64,000 bases of DNA from Veillonella tobetsuensis (GTDB taxonomy: Bacteria; Bacillota; Negativicutes; Veillonellales; Veillonellaceae), in the NCBI RefSeq assembly GCF_001078375.1, contig NZ_BBXI01000021.1, positions 62,001 to 126,000 of the forward strand, written 5' to 3'. Under the pieces are notes generated by a model, which had not been told where the DNA came from, searched no databases, and worked only from the letters and a program-made list of their open reading frames with translations. The position numbers were made by a program, and so were the translations under genes. Of the stretch, positions 25,244-34,662 are shown in pieces (positions within the stretch are counted from its first letter, which is position 1; each line of letters opens with the position of its first letter).

Positions 25244-27376
25244 TTATTGACGACGCAAGATACGAATAGAGTTCAAGATACAAAGGATGGATACGCCTGT
25301 ATCACCAAATACTGCCCACCACATGGATGCATAGCCCATGAGGCCAAGCGCCATGATAAGGATTTTTACAGCAATAGCGAATACTACGTTTTGCCACGCT
25401 ACACGCAATGTCGCTTTGGACAAGTCAAGAACGTGTGCAATAGCAGTCAAAGATGGACGCATGAACACAACATCTGCTGCCTCGATAGCCGCATCAGCAC
25501 CGCTACCCATCGCACCACCAACATCAGCACCTGCAAGTACTGGAGCATCGTTGATGCCGTCGCCTACGAACATAGTTGGACCATATTCAGAGCGAATATC
25601 TTGTACTACGGACAATTTATCTTGAGGCAACAATTGAGCGCGAACAGCACTTACACCAGTTTCTTTAGCGATGTAATTTGCACTTGCTTCAGCATCACCT
25701 GTAAGCATAACAGTTTTAATATCTTGACCATTAAGATCAGCAATCGCTTCAGCAGAATCAGGACGAGCTTCATCGGCGATGATAATACGACCTAAGTATG
25801 TATTACCTTCTGCAACAAGAACTTCTGTGCCATATTCAGTAGCTTCTGTTGGATAGCCTTGAACCGCATAGCGTTCCATAAGACGACGGTTACCAACAAG
25901 AACTTGTTGACCATCAGTCATGCCTACCATACCTTCACCTGCCAACTCTTGAACGAAGTCGGAAGCCTCTACAGTAATGCCTTGTTCTTTTGCTTCAGAC
26001 ACGATGCTTGTTGCGATTGGATGCGTAGAAACGGCTTCAATAGCTGCCGCCATGGACAACAATTGAGTATTGCTCACATGAGAGCCTACAGTTTCTACGC
26101 TGTGAACTTTAAACTCACCAGATGTGATGGTACCAGTTTTATCAAGAGCTACTGCTTTCACATTAGCCAACGCCTCGATAACGCGACCACCTTTAAGCAA
26201 GATACCATGTTTAGACGCATTGCCGATACCGGAGAAGAATGCAAGTGGCACGCTAAGCACCAATGCACATGGGCAAGAAATAACGAGGAATGTTAAGGCT
26301 GTGTAGATCCATTTATGCCATTCACCAGTAATAAGGGACGGGATGATAGCAACAGCCAATGCAAGAGCTACAACGATTGGTGTGTATACGCGAGCGAAAC
26401 GCGTGATAAAACGGTCGATTTTAGGTTTAGAAGATGCTGCATTTTCAACGGCATCAAGGATTTTTGTAACCATGGATTCTTCAAGAACCTTATCAACGCG
26501 CATCGTAATGCGACCAGATTCGTTGATGCAACCAGACATGAGTTGTGTACCAGGTACAGCGCGAACCGGTACAGGTTCACCTGTTACAGGAGCTGTGTTA
26601 ACGCGAGTTTCACCTTCAAGCACTGTACCGTCTAAAGGAATTAAATCGCCAGGGCGAACTTCGATAGTACTGCCTACCTCAACCTTTTCAGGAGCCATAA
26701 CTACGATTTCACCGCCACAGCATGTATCAACAACACGCACCTCTTGTGGACGCATATCAACAGCGTTCATGATTTCTGTACGGCTACGATCTGTTGCTTT
26801 TTCTTCGAAGAACTCACCGATACGGTAGAACAAGATAACACCTACGGCCTCAGGCAATGCATCGATAGCAATAGCGCCCAATGTAGCGATAGACATCAAG
26901 AAGTTTTCATCGAACACTTGGCCTTTTAAGATATTGCGACCTGCGATACGCAATACAGGGAACGCAAGAAGAATATAGGCAATATAGTAAATTGGAGTTT
27001 CGATAGACTCTGGCAAGCCGATGGACGGCACAACTGTAGTCAACCCTTCGTAGGCCATGAATAACAAGCCTGCTACGATAACTGCAATTGTTACTGCATC
27101 ACTGCCGTGATCGTGATCATGACCGTGGTCATCCATAGCCGCTTTAGATTTACGCTCGTAATCGGCTACTGTTACACCCTCTTCAATGGCATCACAAATG
27201 TCTTGAATGTCACGTTTAAGAGCTTCGCGGTCTTCCCAAGAGCCGGTTAATTTTAATTGATGTGTAGCAATTGTGAAATTTGCAGTCTCTACAACATCCA
27301 TTTTACGGATGCGATCTTCAATTTTTGCTGCGCAGTTCGCACAGTTTAAATCCTTCAGCAATAATGTTTCTTCCAT
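25244..27376 (-). CDS. Zn2+/Cd2+/Pb2+-type P1B ATPase
   Basis: A 710-aa heavy-metal-translocating ATPase. The N-terminal HMA domain has LNCANCAAKIE. A His-rich linker (HGHDHDHGSD) precedes eight predicted helices. The ion-binding helix has SCPCALVLS, the phosphorylation motif is DKTGTITSGE near residue 405, the HP motif is THPIATS and the hinge is GDGINDAP. CPC plus an Asp-containing last helix (FGDTGVS) points to divalent Zn/Cd rather than Cu export. AAAGGAGATAT precedes the ATG. ArsR-type operator-like palindromes lie upstream, which fits metal-induced expression. Confidence 0.9.
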   Translation of the reverse strand: MEETLLLKDLNCANCAAKIEDRIRKMDVVETANFTIATHQLKLTGSWEDREALKRDIQDICDAIEEGVTVADYERKSKAAMDDHGHDHDHGSDAVTIAVIVAGLLFMAYEGLTTVVPSIGLPESIETPIYYIAYILLAFPVLRIAGRNILKGQVFDENFLMSIATLGAIAIDALPEAVGVILFYRIGEFFEEKATDRSRTEIMNAVDMRPQEVRVVDTCCGGEIVVMAPEKVEVGSTIEVRPGDLIPLDGTVLEGETRVNTAPVTGEPVPVRAVPGTQLMSGCINESGRITMRVDKVLEESMVTKILDAVENAASSKPKIDRFITRFARVYTPIVVALALAVAIIPSLITGEWHKWIYTALTFLVISCPCALVLSVPLAFFSGIGNASKHGILLKGGRVIEALANVKAVALDKTGTITSGEFKVHSVETVGSHVSNTQLLSMAAAIEAVSTHPIATSIVSEAKEQGITVEASDFVQELAGEGMVGMTDGQQVLVGNRRLMERYAVQGYPTEATEYGTEVLVAEGNTYLGRIIIADEARPDSAEAIADLNGQDIKTVMLTGDAEASANYIAKETGVSAVRAQLLPQDKLSVVQDIRSEYGPTMFVGDGINDAPVLAGADVGGAMGSGADAAIEAADVVFMRPSLTAIAHVLDLSKATLRVAWQNVVFAIAVKILIMALGLMGYASMWWAVFGDTGVSILCILNSIRILRRQ

Positions 27377-27467
27377 GATATCTCCTTTGATAATAGTGAA
27401 AGCTTCTTTCCTGTATTATAAGTTAATTTATTGTCTATTTCTAATACTTATTAGACATATCTTGGCC

Positions 27468-27538
27468 CATATCTTGTTAGATATGTTCCTAAACATTTTT
27501 CATCAGATATTTTTACTTATATGAATATCTGTTCATAT
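27468..27538 (-). promoter_or_regulatory. ArsR/SmtB-like operator candidates upstream of the metal ATPase
   Basis: The 20-bp imperfect palindrome ATATGAATATCTGTTCATAT (27519-27538) resembles ArsR-family metal-sensor sites with ATATGAA/TTCATAT arms. A second perfect palindrome, CATATCT-TGTT-AGATATG, is at 27468-27485. Both lie 90-165 bp before the start codon. No ArsR gene is in the window. Confidence 0.45.
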
Positions 27539-27610
27539 GTTTATTTTAATCGAATTCATAAGGTCTGTCAAGAAGAATTACCAAGATAAATTATGACAAT
27601 AAATGATAGA

Positions 27611-27651
27611 AAAATAGCCTGTACTCATAATACTCGAGAACAGGCTATTTC
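27611..27651 (-). terminator. Terminator of the polymerase-yolD operon
   Basis: AAATAGCCTGT and ACAGGCTATTT pair around a 17-nt loop, with a T-run (TTTTTC) on the minus strand, 50 bp beyond the yolD stop. Confidence 0.75.
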
Positions 27652-27701
27652 AACATATTTATCTAGTATTTAATTTTTATACTTCTAGCATCCACTATAC
27701 T

Positions 27702-28040
27702 TCAGTCATAGAGATTGATTTCTTTTATATCTTTATACGCAATAGCTACCCCCTCAACAGATAGGCTATGTGCAGGTTTACCTATCGCCTCGATAGTCCC
27801 TACTAATTCCGTATAGCAATGACCTGTATAATAAAGCACTCGTACAAAATCTCCTTCCACCAAGGATTGTATAGTACGATTTAGCTCCTCTAATTGATCC
27901 TCTGACAACTCCACACGCGCCTCCTTAGGCCTTGCAACAGCTGATAATAAAGTCTCAAATCCCTTCAATGCGGCAAAGGGCATAAATTGTTTCGCCCGTT
28001 GTAAGCGGGACATTTTTCCTTTCATAGTAAATAACCCCAT
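27702..28040 (-). CDS. YolD-like protein
   Basis: A 112-aa protein with the YolD core MSRLQRAKQFMPFAALKGFE and a C-terminal half typical of the family (VRVLYYTGHCYTELVG, then a VEGVAIAYKDIKEI end). YolD proteins are regularly encoded beside Y-family polymerases and are thought to assist them. That pairing is present here, 24 bp after the polymerase. Three in-frame Met codons lie at the 5' end (28040, 28025, 28013); the true start is uncertain. Confidence 0.8.
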   Translation of the reverse strand: MGLFTMKGKMSRLQRAKQFMPFAALKGFETLLSAVARPKEARVELSEDQLEELNRTIQSLVEGDFVRVLYYTGHCYTELVGTIEAIGKPAHSLSVEGVAIAYKDIKEINLYD

Positions 28041-28064
28041 TAAACTAAATACTATATAGTTACA

Positions 28065-29348
28065 TTATTCTCCATTATGACCGCCAACCAAGGTATTTCT
28101 AAACTGCATGGTTCCTTCCTCTTGCAGACTAGACGCACGCAGTATGGCATTTTTGCCAAATCGCCCTTTAATGTTGAGCATTGCTCGCTGTATATGTTCT
28201 TCCTTTTCTTCGGTCTCATCTAAAGCATCACTAAATAAATCCATTTCTGTAGGTACTGCTGATTTATTCACGAGCTCTTCAAAGCTAACAGCGATACGCC
28301 GAATCAGCTCATGGGGCCTTTTATATTTATCAAATAAGGATAGTACAGCAGGACATAGCTCTTGAAACGAATCCGTATAATGTGCTAAGGTGCGTGAACC
28401 GCCAGTCGATTTTAAATCCTCTGCCGCATACCCAATATGGACATGAATACATTTCGTAACAGCCTTAACTTGCAATAGTTCAAGGACTAAGGATTCTACC
28501 ATCTCTCGCATCGGCAATCGTGCCTCATCCGCTGTATAGTTGCGTAAAAGAATTTGACTTTGTGAAAGTGAATGCTTAGACGGCCTATAGGCATGAATAT
28601 CTGAAATAGTACAGCTTTCACGCCCCCAGGCATGATCGATTAACAGCTCTGCATTCACACCGAACTCCTTATACAGTTTATATTCTGGCACCTGCGTGAT
28701 GCCATGCAAATCAAAGGCGCCAAACTTGCGCAATCGATTTGCAATACCGCTGCCAATCTGCCAAATATCTGTAATCGGTTGATGGTGCCAAATATGCTCT
28801 TTAAAGAGATTTTCATCAAGGTACCCAATAAAATCAGATGCATGCTTAGCTAATATATCGAGGGCAATTTTAGCAAGAAATAGATTCGTTCCAATCCCAA
28901 CAGTAGCATAAATATGAGTCGCCTCTAGCACTGCATCAAGCAGCATCTGTGCTAACTGACGAGGCGTTTTCTTGTAGAGCTTGGTGTATGATGTAATATC
29001 AATAAAGTATTCATCGATGGAATATACATGGATATCTTCAGGCGATATATACTCTAGTAAAGTCCCATAAATCTGTGCCGACACCTGCATATAACGCTTC
29101 ATATGTGGTTTAACGGTGATGTACTCGATGTGCGGAGGAATTTGAAATAAGCGCGACCGATTCTTAACCCCCAATTTCTTAAGGGCCGGAGAAATAGCTA
29201 GCGTAATCGCACCCTTACCACGAGAGTTATCGGACACCACCAAAGGTGTTGTAAAGGGATCTACACCCAAATCGGCACATTCTACAGATGCATAAAAGCT
29301 CTTTAAATCAATGCACATATACATCCGACTCATATCAGCAACCCCCAT
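28065..29348 (-). CDS. Y-family (UmuC/DinB-like) DNA polymerase
   Basis: A 427-aa translesion polymerase. The catalytic motifs are CIDLKSFYASVEC at the N-terminus and VYSIDEYFID near residue 107. HhH residues (WQIGSGIANRLRKFG) and a little-finger domain follow. It resembles the UvrX/UmuC branch found with YolD in Firmicutes rather than housekeeping Pol IV. AAGGAGG lies 7 nt before the ATG. A promoter overlapped by an SOS-box-like palindrome lies 70-110 bp upstream, indicating LexA control. It bypasses DNA lesions at the cost of mutation. Confidence 0.9.
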   Translation of the reverse strand: MGVADMSRMYMCIDLKSFYASVECADLGVDPFTTPLVVSDNSRGKGAITLAISPALKKLGVKNRSRLFQIPPHIEYITVKPHMKRYMQVSAQIYGTLLEYISPEDIHVYSIDEYFIDITSYTKLYKKTPRQLAQMLLDAVLEATHIYATVGIGTNLFLAKIALDILAKHASDFIGYLDENLFKEHIWHHQPITDIWQIGSGIANRLRKFGAFDLHGITQVPEYKLYKEFGVNAELLIDHAWGRESCTISDIHAYRPSKHSLSQSQILLRNYTADEARLPMREMVESLVLELLQVKAVTKCIHVHIGYAAEDLKSTGGSRTLAHYTDSFQELCPAVLSLFDKYKRPHELIRRIAVSFEELVNKSAVPTEMDLFSDALDETEEKEEHIQRAMLNIKGRFGKNAILRASSLQEEGTMQFRNTLVGGHNGE

Positions 29349-29418
29349 ATAAACACCTCCTTAAAACACTAAATAACTGACCGATACTTAAATTCCAAAA
29401 AGAATACTTTCTATAATT

Positions 29419-29458
29419 AGTATATCAAAAACATTATATATTTTCAAACATATGTTTG
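29419..29458 (-). promoter_or_regulatory. SOS promoter of the polymerase-yolD operon
   Basis: CAAACATATGTTTG (29445-29458) is a perfect 14-bp palindrome close to the Firmicutes LexA box (CGAACRNRYGTTYG). It overlaps the -35 box TTGAAA (29442-29447). A 17-bp spacer leads to TATACT (29419-29424). Transcription would start near 29412. Confidence 0.75.
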
Positions 29459-29492
29459 CTTTGTAATTCTATTTTTGAAGGGCACATACAAA

Positions 29493-29533
29493 AAGCAGCT
29501 AACATTAGATATAGTATCTAATATTAGCTGCTT
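29493..29533 (-). terminator. Terminator of dnaB
   Basis: A 19-bp stem with one mismatch (AAGCAGCTAA and TTAGCTGCTT as outer arms) has a 3-nt loop and a T-run on the minus strand, 20 bp after the dnaB stop. Confidence 0.85.
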
Positions 29534-29553
29534 GTATGTTAACTACCTATATA

Positions 29554-30912
29554 TTATTGTTCCGGCCCCATATCTTTTTTAACGGTATCGCGGAAACGTG
29601 TTAACTCACCCATAAATAGGAGTCGTACTGTACCAACGGCACCATTACGATGCTTACGAATAAGGACTTCCGCCTCATTGCCAGCCTCTGATTCCGGATT
29701 ATAGTAAATATCACGATATAAGAACATAACGATATCCGCATCCTGTTCAAGAGAACCAGATTCACGAAGGTCAGATAATACAGGACGCTTATCTGGTCGG
29801 CTTTCAACACTACGAGATAACTGAGATAACGCAATAACCGGCACATTAAACTCACGAGCAATGAGCTTTAAATTACGCGAAATTTCAGAAATCTCTTGTT
29901 GACGATTTTCGCTACCTTTACTAGAGCTACGGCCCTGCATGAGCTGAATATAGTCAACAACAACAAGATCGAGGCCATGTTCAACCTTAAGGCGTCGCAA
30001 TTTAGCACGCATATCTTGTACTGTAAGGGCTGCTGTATCATCAATAAACAGCGGAGCTTTACTCATCGCCTCAGCCGCAGTCAACACTTTTCCCCAATCA
30101 TTTGTATCCATATCGCCTTTGCGCAATTTATCGGATTCAATGCCGGCTACAGAGGACAAAATACGACCAACCAATTGTTCCTTGGACATTTCCAGAGAGA
30201 AAAAGGCTACACTACCATGCACCCCCATCGCTACATTTTGCGCGATATTTAAGGTAAAAGCTGTTTTCCCCATAGCAGGACGAGCCGCTACTAGGATAAG
30301 ATCTGATTTTTGCAAACCATTTAATGTAAAATCTAAGTCTTTAAAGCCTGTTGGCACACCTGTAAGGGCTCCTTTTTGCTGTTGCAGTTTATTAAGTCTC
30401 TCAAGATTTGTAATTACCACATCACCAATGGGTGAGAAGCTTGATTCAGACTGAGTTTGACCACCTACATCGAGAACGAGTTGTTCTGCCTTATTCATAA
30501 TAATAGATGGTTCTTCTTCACCCGCATAGGTCATGCCCACAATCTTATTACCCGCATCAATAAGGCGGCGCATTTGCGCCTTTTCTGCGATAATCCGTGC
30601 ATGTTCTTCGATATTATAGCCCGTTGCTTCATTAGCAAGGGATGTAATATAAGCAATACCACCAACGGTATCTAGCTTTTTACGGCGCTCTAATTCTTCA
30701 CTCAAGGTGATAAAATCAATGGTCTTATTACTTTTTACGAGGCTTAAAATAGCATCATAAATAATACGATGTGTATCCCGATAAAAATCATCCCGATCTA
30801 CGATACTTGTTACCATATCCACAGATTCACCTGATGACGAGCCATCCGTCAACAGCGCACCTAATACGGCCTTTTCCGCATCTTCATTATGCGGAGGAAT
30901 ACGTACGTCCAT
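29554..30912 (-). CDS. dnaB: Replicative DNA helicase
   Basis: DnaB unwinds DNA at the replication fork as a hexamer. The N-terminal domain (residues 1-110) begins IPPHNEDAEKAVLGALL. The RecA-like domain has Walker A RPAMGKTAFTLN and Walker B LVVVDYIQLMQG, and ends with the arginine-finger region. I prefer the ATG at 30912 because AGGGGAG lies 6 nt before it. Alternative starts at 30933 (ATG) and 30936 (TTG) follow a weaker-spaced GGGAGG. It lies downstream of rplI, separated by a terminator-like hairpin. Confidence 0.93.
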   Translation of the reverse strand: MDVRIPPHNEDAEKAVLGALLTDGSSSGESVDMVTSIVDRDDFYRDTHRIIYDAILSLVKSNKTIDFITLSEELERRKKLDTVGGIAYITSLANEATGYNIEEHARIIAEKAQMRRLIDAGNKIVGMTYAGEEEPSIIMNKAEQLVLDVGGQTQSESSFSPIGDVVITNLERLNKLQQQKGALTGVPTGFKDLDFTLNGLQKSDLILVAARPAMGKTAFTLNIAQNVAMGVHGSVAFFSLEMSKEQLVGRILSSVAGIESDKLRKGDMDTNDWGKVLTAAEAMSKAPLFIDDTAALTVQDMRAKLRRLKVEHGLDLVVVDYIQLMQGRSSSKGSENRQQEISEISRNLKLIAREFNVPVIALSQLSRSVESRPDKRPVLSDLRESGSLEQDADIVMFLYRDIYYNPESEAGNEAEVLIRKHRNGAVGTVRLLFMGELTRFRDTVKKDMGPEQ

Positions 30913-30980
30913 GTTATTCTCCCCTAAACCCATCAAGACTATCCTCCCAAACCAAGGAGTTATATATCACTTATCGCATA

Positions 30981-31016
30981 TAAAAGAATCACCACACTCT
31001 GTGAGCATGGTGATTC
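30981..31016 (-). terminator. Terminator-like hairpin between rplI and dnaB
   Basis: GAATCACCA and TGGTGATTC pair, with an inner CTC/GAG. TTTTATA follows on the minus strand. It would end or attenuate read-through from the yybS-gdpP-rplI operon into dnaB. Confidence 0.7.
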
Positions 31017-31021
31017 GAAGA

Positions 31022-31468
31022 TTATTCAGCGACTACGTTGACCTTAATAGTGCTCGTAATTTCTGGATGTACACGAACCACAACATCATGAACACCTAAT
31101 GTTTTCAACGGTTCTTTAATTTCAATTTTCTTTTTATCGATTTCTACCTTGTATTGAGCTTTAGCCGCATCGGAAATGTCCTTCGCAGTAACAGATCCGA
31201 ACACACGGCCTTCTTCGCCCATGCGAACCTTTACAGTTACTTCAACCTTTGTAAGTTGTGCCGCCAAGATTTTAGCTTCATCATTCGCTACTACTTTATG
31301 ATGAGCAATAGACTCTTGTTTTTGTTTCGCATTGTTTACATTTGTTGTTGTACCTTCAAGGCCAAGACCTTTTTTAATCAACACATTACGACCATATGCG
31401 TCGCTTACTTCAACGATTTCGCCTTTTTTACCAACTTTTTTAACATCTTCTAACAATACTACTTTCAT
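31022..31468 (-). CDS. rplI: Ribosomal protein bL9
   Basis: A 148-aa protein with the L9 N-terminal signature MKVVLLEDVKKVGKKGEIVEVSDAYGRNVLIKKGL, a connecting helix and a C-terminal RNA-binding domain (VRVHPEITSTIKV). It binds 23S rRNA in the large subunit. The start overlaps the gdpP stop by 4 bp (ATGA) and follows GGAGGAACAACC, so it is translationally coupled to gdpP. Confidence 0.97.
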   Translation of the reverse strand: MKVVLLEDVKKVGKKGEIVEVSDAYGRNVLIKKGLGLEGTTTNVNNAKQKQESIAHHKVVANDEAKILAAQLTKVEVTVKVRMGEEGRVFGSVTAKDISDAAKAQYKVEIDKKKIEIKEPLKTLGVHDVVVRVHPEITSTIKVNVVAE

Positions 31469-33492
31469 GGTTGTTCCTCCTCTTGTTCAGCGGAATGAAG
31501 TGCTTCTAGTGCCTTATCTAAGATAGCGGTCTTCGCTTCCTCTATTGTCATACCTTGTAGTTGAGCACCAGCCACAGTTCTGTGACCACCACCACCCAAG
31601 GCTTCCATTACAACTTGTACATTTACCTTGCCCTTAGATCGAGCACTGACGCCGATACCGCCATCATTAAGTGAGTAAAGTACAAATGCTGCTTCAATAT
31701 CTTCATTGCTGATGAGCATATCCGCACTTTGTGCGGCCAATGCCATCATATCCTTCATACCTGCTGGTGCCACAGAAATAGCAATACCTTCAGTACGATT
31801 GGCTTCAAATACCATTTTAGCACGCAATTGGATAGAATCGAAGGTTTCAATAAATAATTCTTTTACCCGTTCAATATCCGCCCCTGCACGACGTAAGAAT
31901 GCAGCCGCTTCGAAGGTACGAGCCCCAGTTTGTTGATTAAAGTTTTTCGTATCTAATACGATGCCCGCATAGATACCTGTGGCTTCCGCTTTTGAAAGTT
32001 TCACAGGAACTCCTGCATATTGTACAAGTTCTGTTATGAGCTCACTCGTAGATGATGCAGCTGGTTCCAAATACGTAAGCAATGGATTTTCAATAAAATC
32101 TGCTGCTCGACGATGATGATCGATGACAATGCGTCGCTCAGATACTTCAAGAGCCTCTGGCGCTGCTACCATCGGTGTTCTATGCGTGTCACAAACGATG
32201 ACCAATGTATTCGCATCAGCCCACAATTTTGCTTCTGCAGGCGTTATGATATGAGATTTCCAAAATTCGTCTTCCACAAGAACATGTACCATTTTATCAA
32301 TAGCATTTGTTTCTTTTGAAAGTACTAATCGCACCTCTTTACCAAGAGTACGTGCAATTGATACGACGCCAATAGCACCACCTAATGCATCATAGTCCTC
32401 ACGTTGATGACCCATAACAAGGATTTTGTCAGAATCATTCATCAATTCATGAATGGCTTGACTAACCACACGAGCACGAACGCGCGTATTTTTTTCAACA
32501 CCTGCTGTATTGCCTCCGAAGAAGCGGGTGCTTTCACCATCCATAATGCAAACCTGATCACCACCGCGCCCTAAGGCAATATCAAGGGCTGCACGAGCAC
32601 GTTCGGACACATCCTTAACAGAGCCTGCTTTTTCGCCAATCCCGATACTAATCGTAGCAGGCACTTGACGAGGAGAAGGCAATTTACGGATACGTTCAAG
32701 CACACTAAAGCCGTTGTTTTCCATGTCTTGCAAAGCGCCCCGAGAAATGGCAAATGTGTACATATCATCTTGGAAGTTCCGAATGAAACCTTCATGTTTA
32801 TCGATTTCATCCACCACGATATTATTGATATCAGCCCACAAGTTCGTGTATTCTCTATCACTAAGGCCCTTTGTCAATTCTTCGATATTATCGATTTGAA
32901 TCATGCCCCATACAGGCTGTTCTTCTTCCGCCTTAATACGTGCTCGTTCAATATCTGTAATATCCTTAAAATACAAGGCCATGACTGCGTGTTCCGTCAA
33001 TTCATCATTTGGATCCGCATTAGGGCGCGTATCACGAGGATCGATAAATTTGTAAACCACTTGGAAATATTTATCTCCATAGTGTTCTTTTAAAAATCCA
33101 GATTTGCCCCAGATTTTATCAATTCTAAAGCCCGGAATCAAAGCAGATACTTTCTGCATTTTATTCCAATCTACTGTAACCCAGTCAGCAAACACGCTAT
33201 TGTTCCACACTAAGGTGCCTTGTTTATTAACAAGGGCGATTGCAGTAGGGAGGTTTTGCAATGCAAAGTTTGATGCTTGAGTCACATTTTTTGTCATCGC
33301 ACTAAATTGTTCTCTAGCGAGGCGACGTCTGTTATGAATGGTGTTATAGTTAATCAAATACACTGCGACCACGATAATAGCGGCCAATATTGCCAGCAGC
33401 CAATTTAAATAGGCTATGATTAATAATAGTAGCGTAATGACAGCAATGATGGTGATTTCTAAAACTTCCCATCTACGTTGAAAGGATTTCAT
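31465..33492 (-). CDS. gdpP: Cyclic-di-AMP phosphodiesterase GdpP (YybT)
   Basis: A 675-aa membrane enzyme. Two hydrophobic helices (residues 10-50) are followed by a PAS-like region, then a degenerate GGDEF domain without the GGDEF motif (TISIGIGEKAGS). The DHH domain has MGHQREDYDALGG, VCDTH and VIDHHR. The DHHA1 domain has GGGGHRTVAGA. GdpP hydrolyses c-di-AMP to pApA, affecting potassium balance and cell-wall stress. The first DHH motif keeps both Asp residues. AAAGGAGGTTATT precedes the ATG. It lies between yybS and rplI, as in Bacillus. Confidence 0.94.
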   Translation of the reverse strand: MKSFQRRWEVLEITIIAVITLLLLIIAYLNWLLAILAAIIVVAVYLINYNTIHNRRRLAREQFSAMTKNVTQASNFALQNLPTAIALVNKQGTLVWNNSVFADWVTVDWNKMQKVSALIPGFRIDKIWGKSGFLKEHYGDKYFQVVYKFIDPRDTRPNADPNDELTEHAVMALYFKDITDIERARIKAEEEQPVWGMIQIDNIEELTKGLSDREYTNLWADINNIVVDEIDKHEGFIRNFQDDMYTFAISRGALQDMENNGFSVLERIRKLPSPRQVPATISIGIGEKAGSVKDVSERARAALDIALGRGGDQVCIMDGESTRFFGGNTAGVEKNTRVRARVVSQAIHELMNDSDKILVMGHQREDYDALGGAIGVVSIARTLGKEVRLVLSKETNAIDKMVHVLVEDEFWKSHIITPAEAKLWADANTLVIVCDTHRTPMVAAPEALEVSERRIVIDHHRRAADFIENPLLTYLEPAASSTSELITELVQYAGVPVKLSKAEATGIYAGIVLDTKNFNQQTGARTFEAAAFLRRAGADIERVKELFIETFDSIQLRAKMVFEANRTEGIAISVAPAGMKDMMALAAQSADMLISNEDIEAAFVLYSLNDGGIGVSARSKGKVNVQVVMEALGGGGHRTVAGAQLQGMTIEEAKTAILDKALEALHSAEQEEEQP

Positions 33493-33508
33493 AATAACCT
33501 CCTTTCTA

Positions 33509-34468
33509 TTAATAACCTCGTTGGTTAAAACGAGACCTTAAATCTAAAAACATATCTATAATACCGAGTATAACTAATGCTTGAGAGAATATCAAAGTAT
33601 AAGCAAAAAGCAATATCCACTTTGCTTTATTACTCACTCGATAGCTAGTCATAATATCTGCTAATGCAGCAAAACCATGAATAGAGCAAATAAAATTACC
33701 AAGTAATAGTAAATTTTTACTAATAGCAATAACCAAAGGATTATCTAAATGCACATAGGAGGCTCCATGGAAACCTATAATACCAAGAGCAAAGATACCG
33801 GCCCCCCATATAGGCATTCTCCATTGCTCAACTGCTAAAAAAGCAGGTATTGAAAGTCTTAATCTATGGCCAAGCCAAAGTGATATTTGGATTGTAACAT
33901 AAGTATATACGGTAGCCGCTATTGCGATAGCCATAAAGAACATATCACCTAAAGTGTCGACATTCTTTTGTACACTTTCAACAAATTCATCAGCTTGTGC
34001 TTGTGTAATACTAGGATTTACTTCCATAGCCTCATTTGCAAGCGATTGTGCTTGTTCTACCAACGTAGGTCCTACAGACGATAACTCAACACCTGTCACA
34101 GTATAAGATGCCACAATTGTAAAGAGTACTGCAAAAAACATCATTATACTTGGCACTAATAAACGTTTAAGCGTATTCCAGGAAAGTCTATGTCCGGCCC
34201 CTACGCCAACACCTACCAAGGCAAACAATCCAACCGTAAGCGAATTAAATATGCCAAATAACATTGTAGATAAAAGAAAAATAACAATAGTTCCTACAAC
34301 GCTATATTTAAAGCCCCATTTTGTACCAATTATGCCAATAGCTGCGGGGGTAACAAAAAAAGATAAAAACCCAAATACAGGTAAATATACACTAATAGCC
34401 GTGAGTATGATGCCTATAGCGCTAACAAACGCCGTTTCCACCATAGCTCTTGTATTTGTTTGATTCAT
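33509..34468 (-). CDS. YybS-family (DUF2232) membrane protein
   Basis: A 319-aa polytopic membrane protein with about 8 hydrophobic helices. The DUF2232 pattern includes VTPAAIGIIGTKWG near the N-terminus and a terminal LIFSQALVILGIIDMFLDLR. Family function is unknown; the gene is usually first in the yybS-gdpP-rplI-dnaB cluster, as here. GGAGTATT precedes the ATG. The gap to gdpP is 16 bp. Confidence 0.85.
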   Translation of the reverse strand: MNQTNTRAMVETAFVSAIGIILTAISVYLPVFGFLSFFVTPAAIGIIGTKWGFKYSVVGTIVIFLLSTMLFGIFNSLTVGLFALVGVGVGAGHRLSWNTLKRLLVPSIMMFFAVLFTIVASYTVTGVELSSVGPTLVEQAQSLANEAMEVNPSITQAQADEFVESVQKNVDTLGDMFFMAIAIAATVYTYVTIQISLWLGHRLRLSIPAFLAVEQWRMPIWGAGIFALGIIGFHGASYVHLDNPLVIAISKNLLLLGNFICSIHGFAALADIMTSYRVSNKAKWILLFAYTLIFSQALVILGIIDMFLDLRSRFNQRGY

Positions 34469-34594
34469 AATACTCCATCCAACAATAAAAGGATACCAGT
34501 TATCCTTTTATTATAGCAGTTTAAAAGGGTAACTTCAAATACCCTATATAGTAGGGAACGGTAGCAAATACGCTACTTATAGTAAGATGTAACA

Positions 34595-34660
34595 AATATA
34601 TCCCTCTCAAGACATTTGTTCCATTTATATCGTGGCACCTATGCTTGAGAGGGATATATT
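34595..34660 (-). terminator. Long inverted repeat downstream of the RNase J gene
   Basis: A perfect 17-bp stem (34595-34611 with 34644-34660, outer end AATATATCCCTC) encloses a 32-nt loop immediately after the rnj stop. The following minus-strand T-run is short (TTTGTT). It may act as terminator or 3' stabiliser. Confidence 0.6.
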
Positions 34661-34662
34661 AT

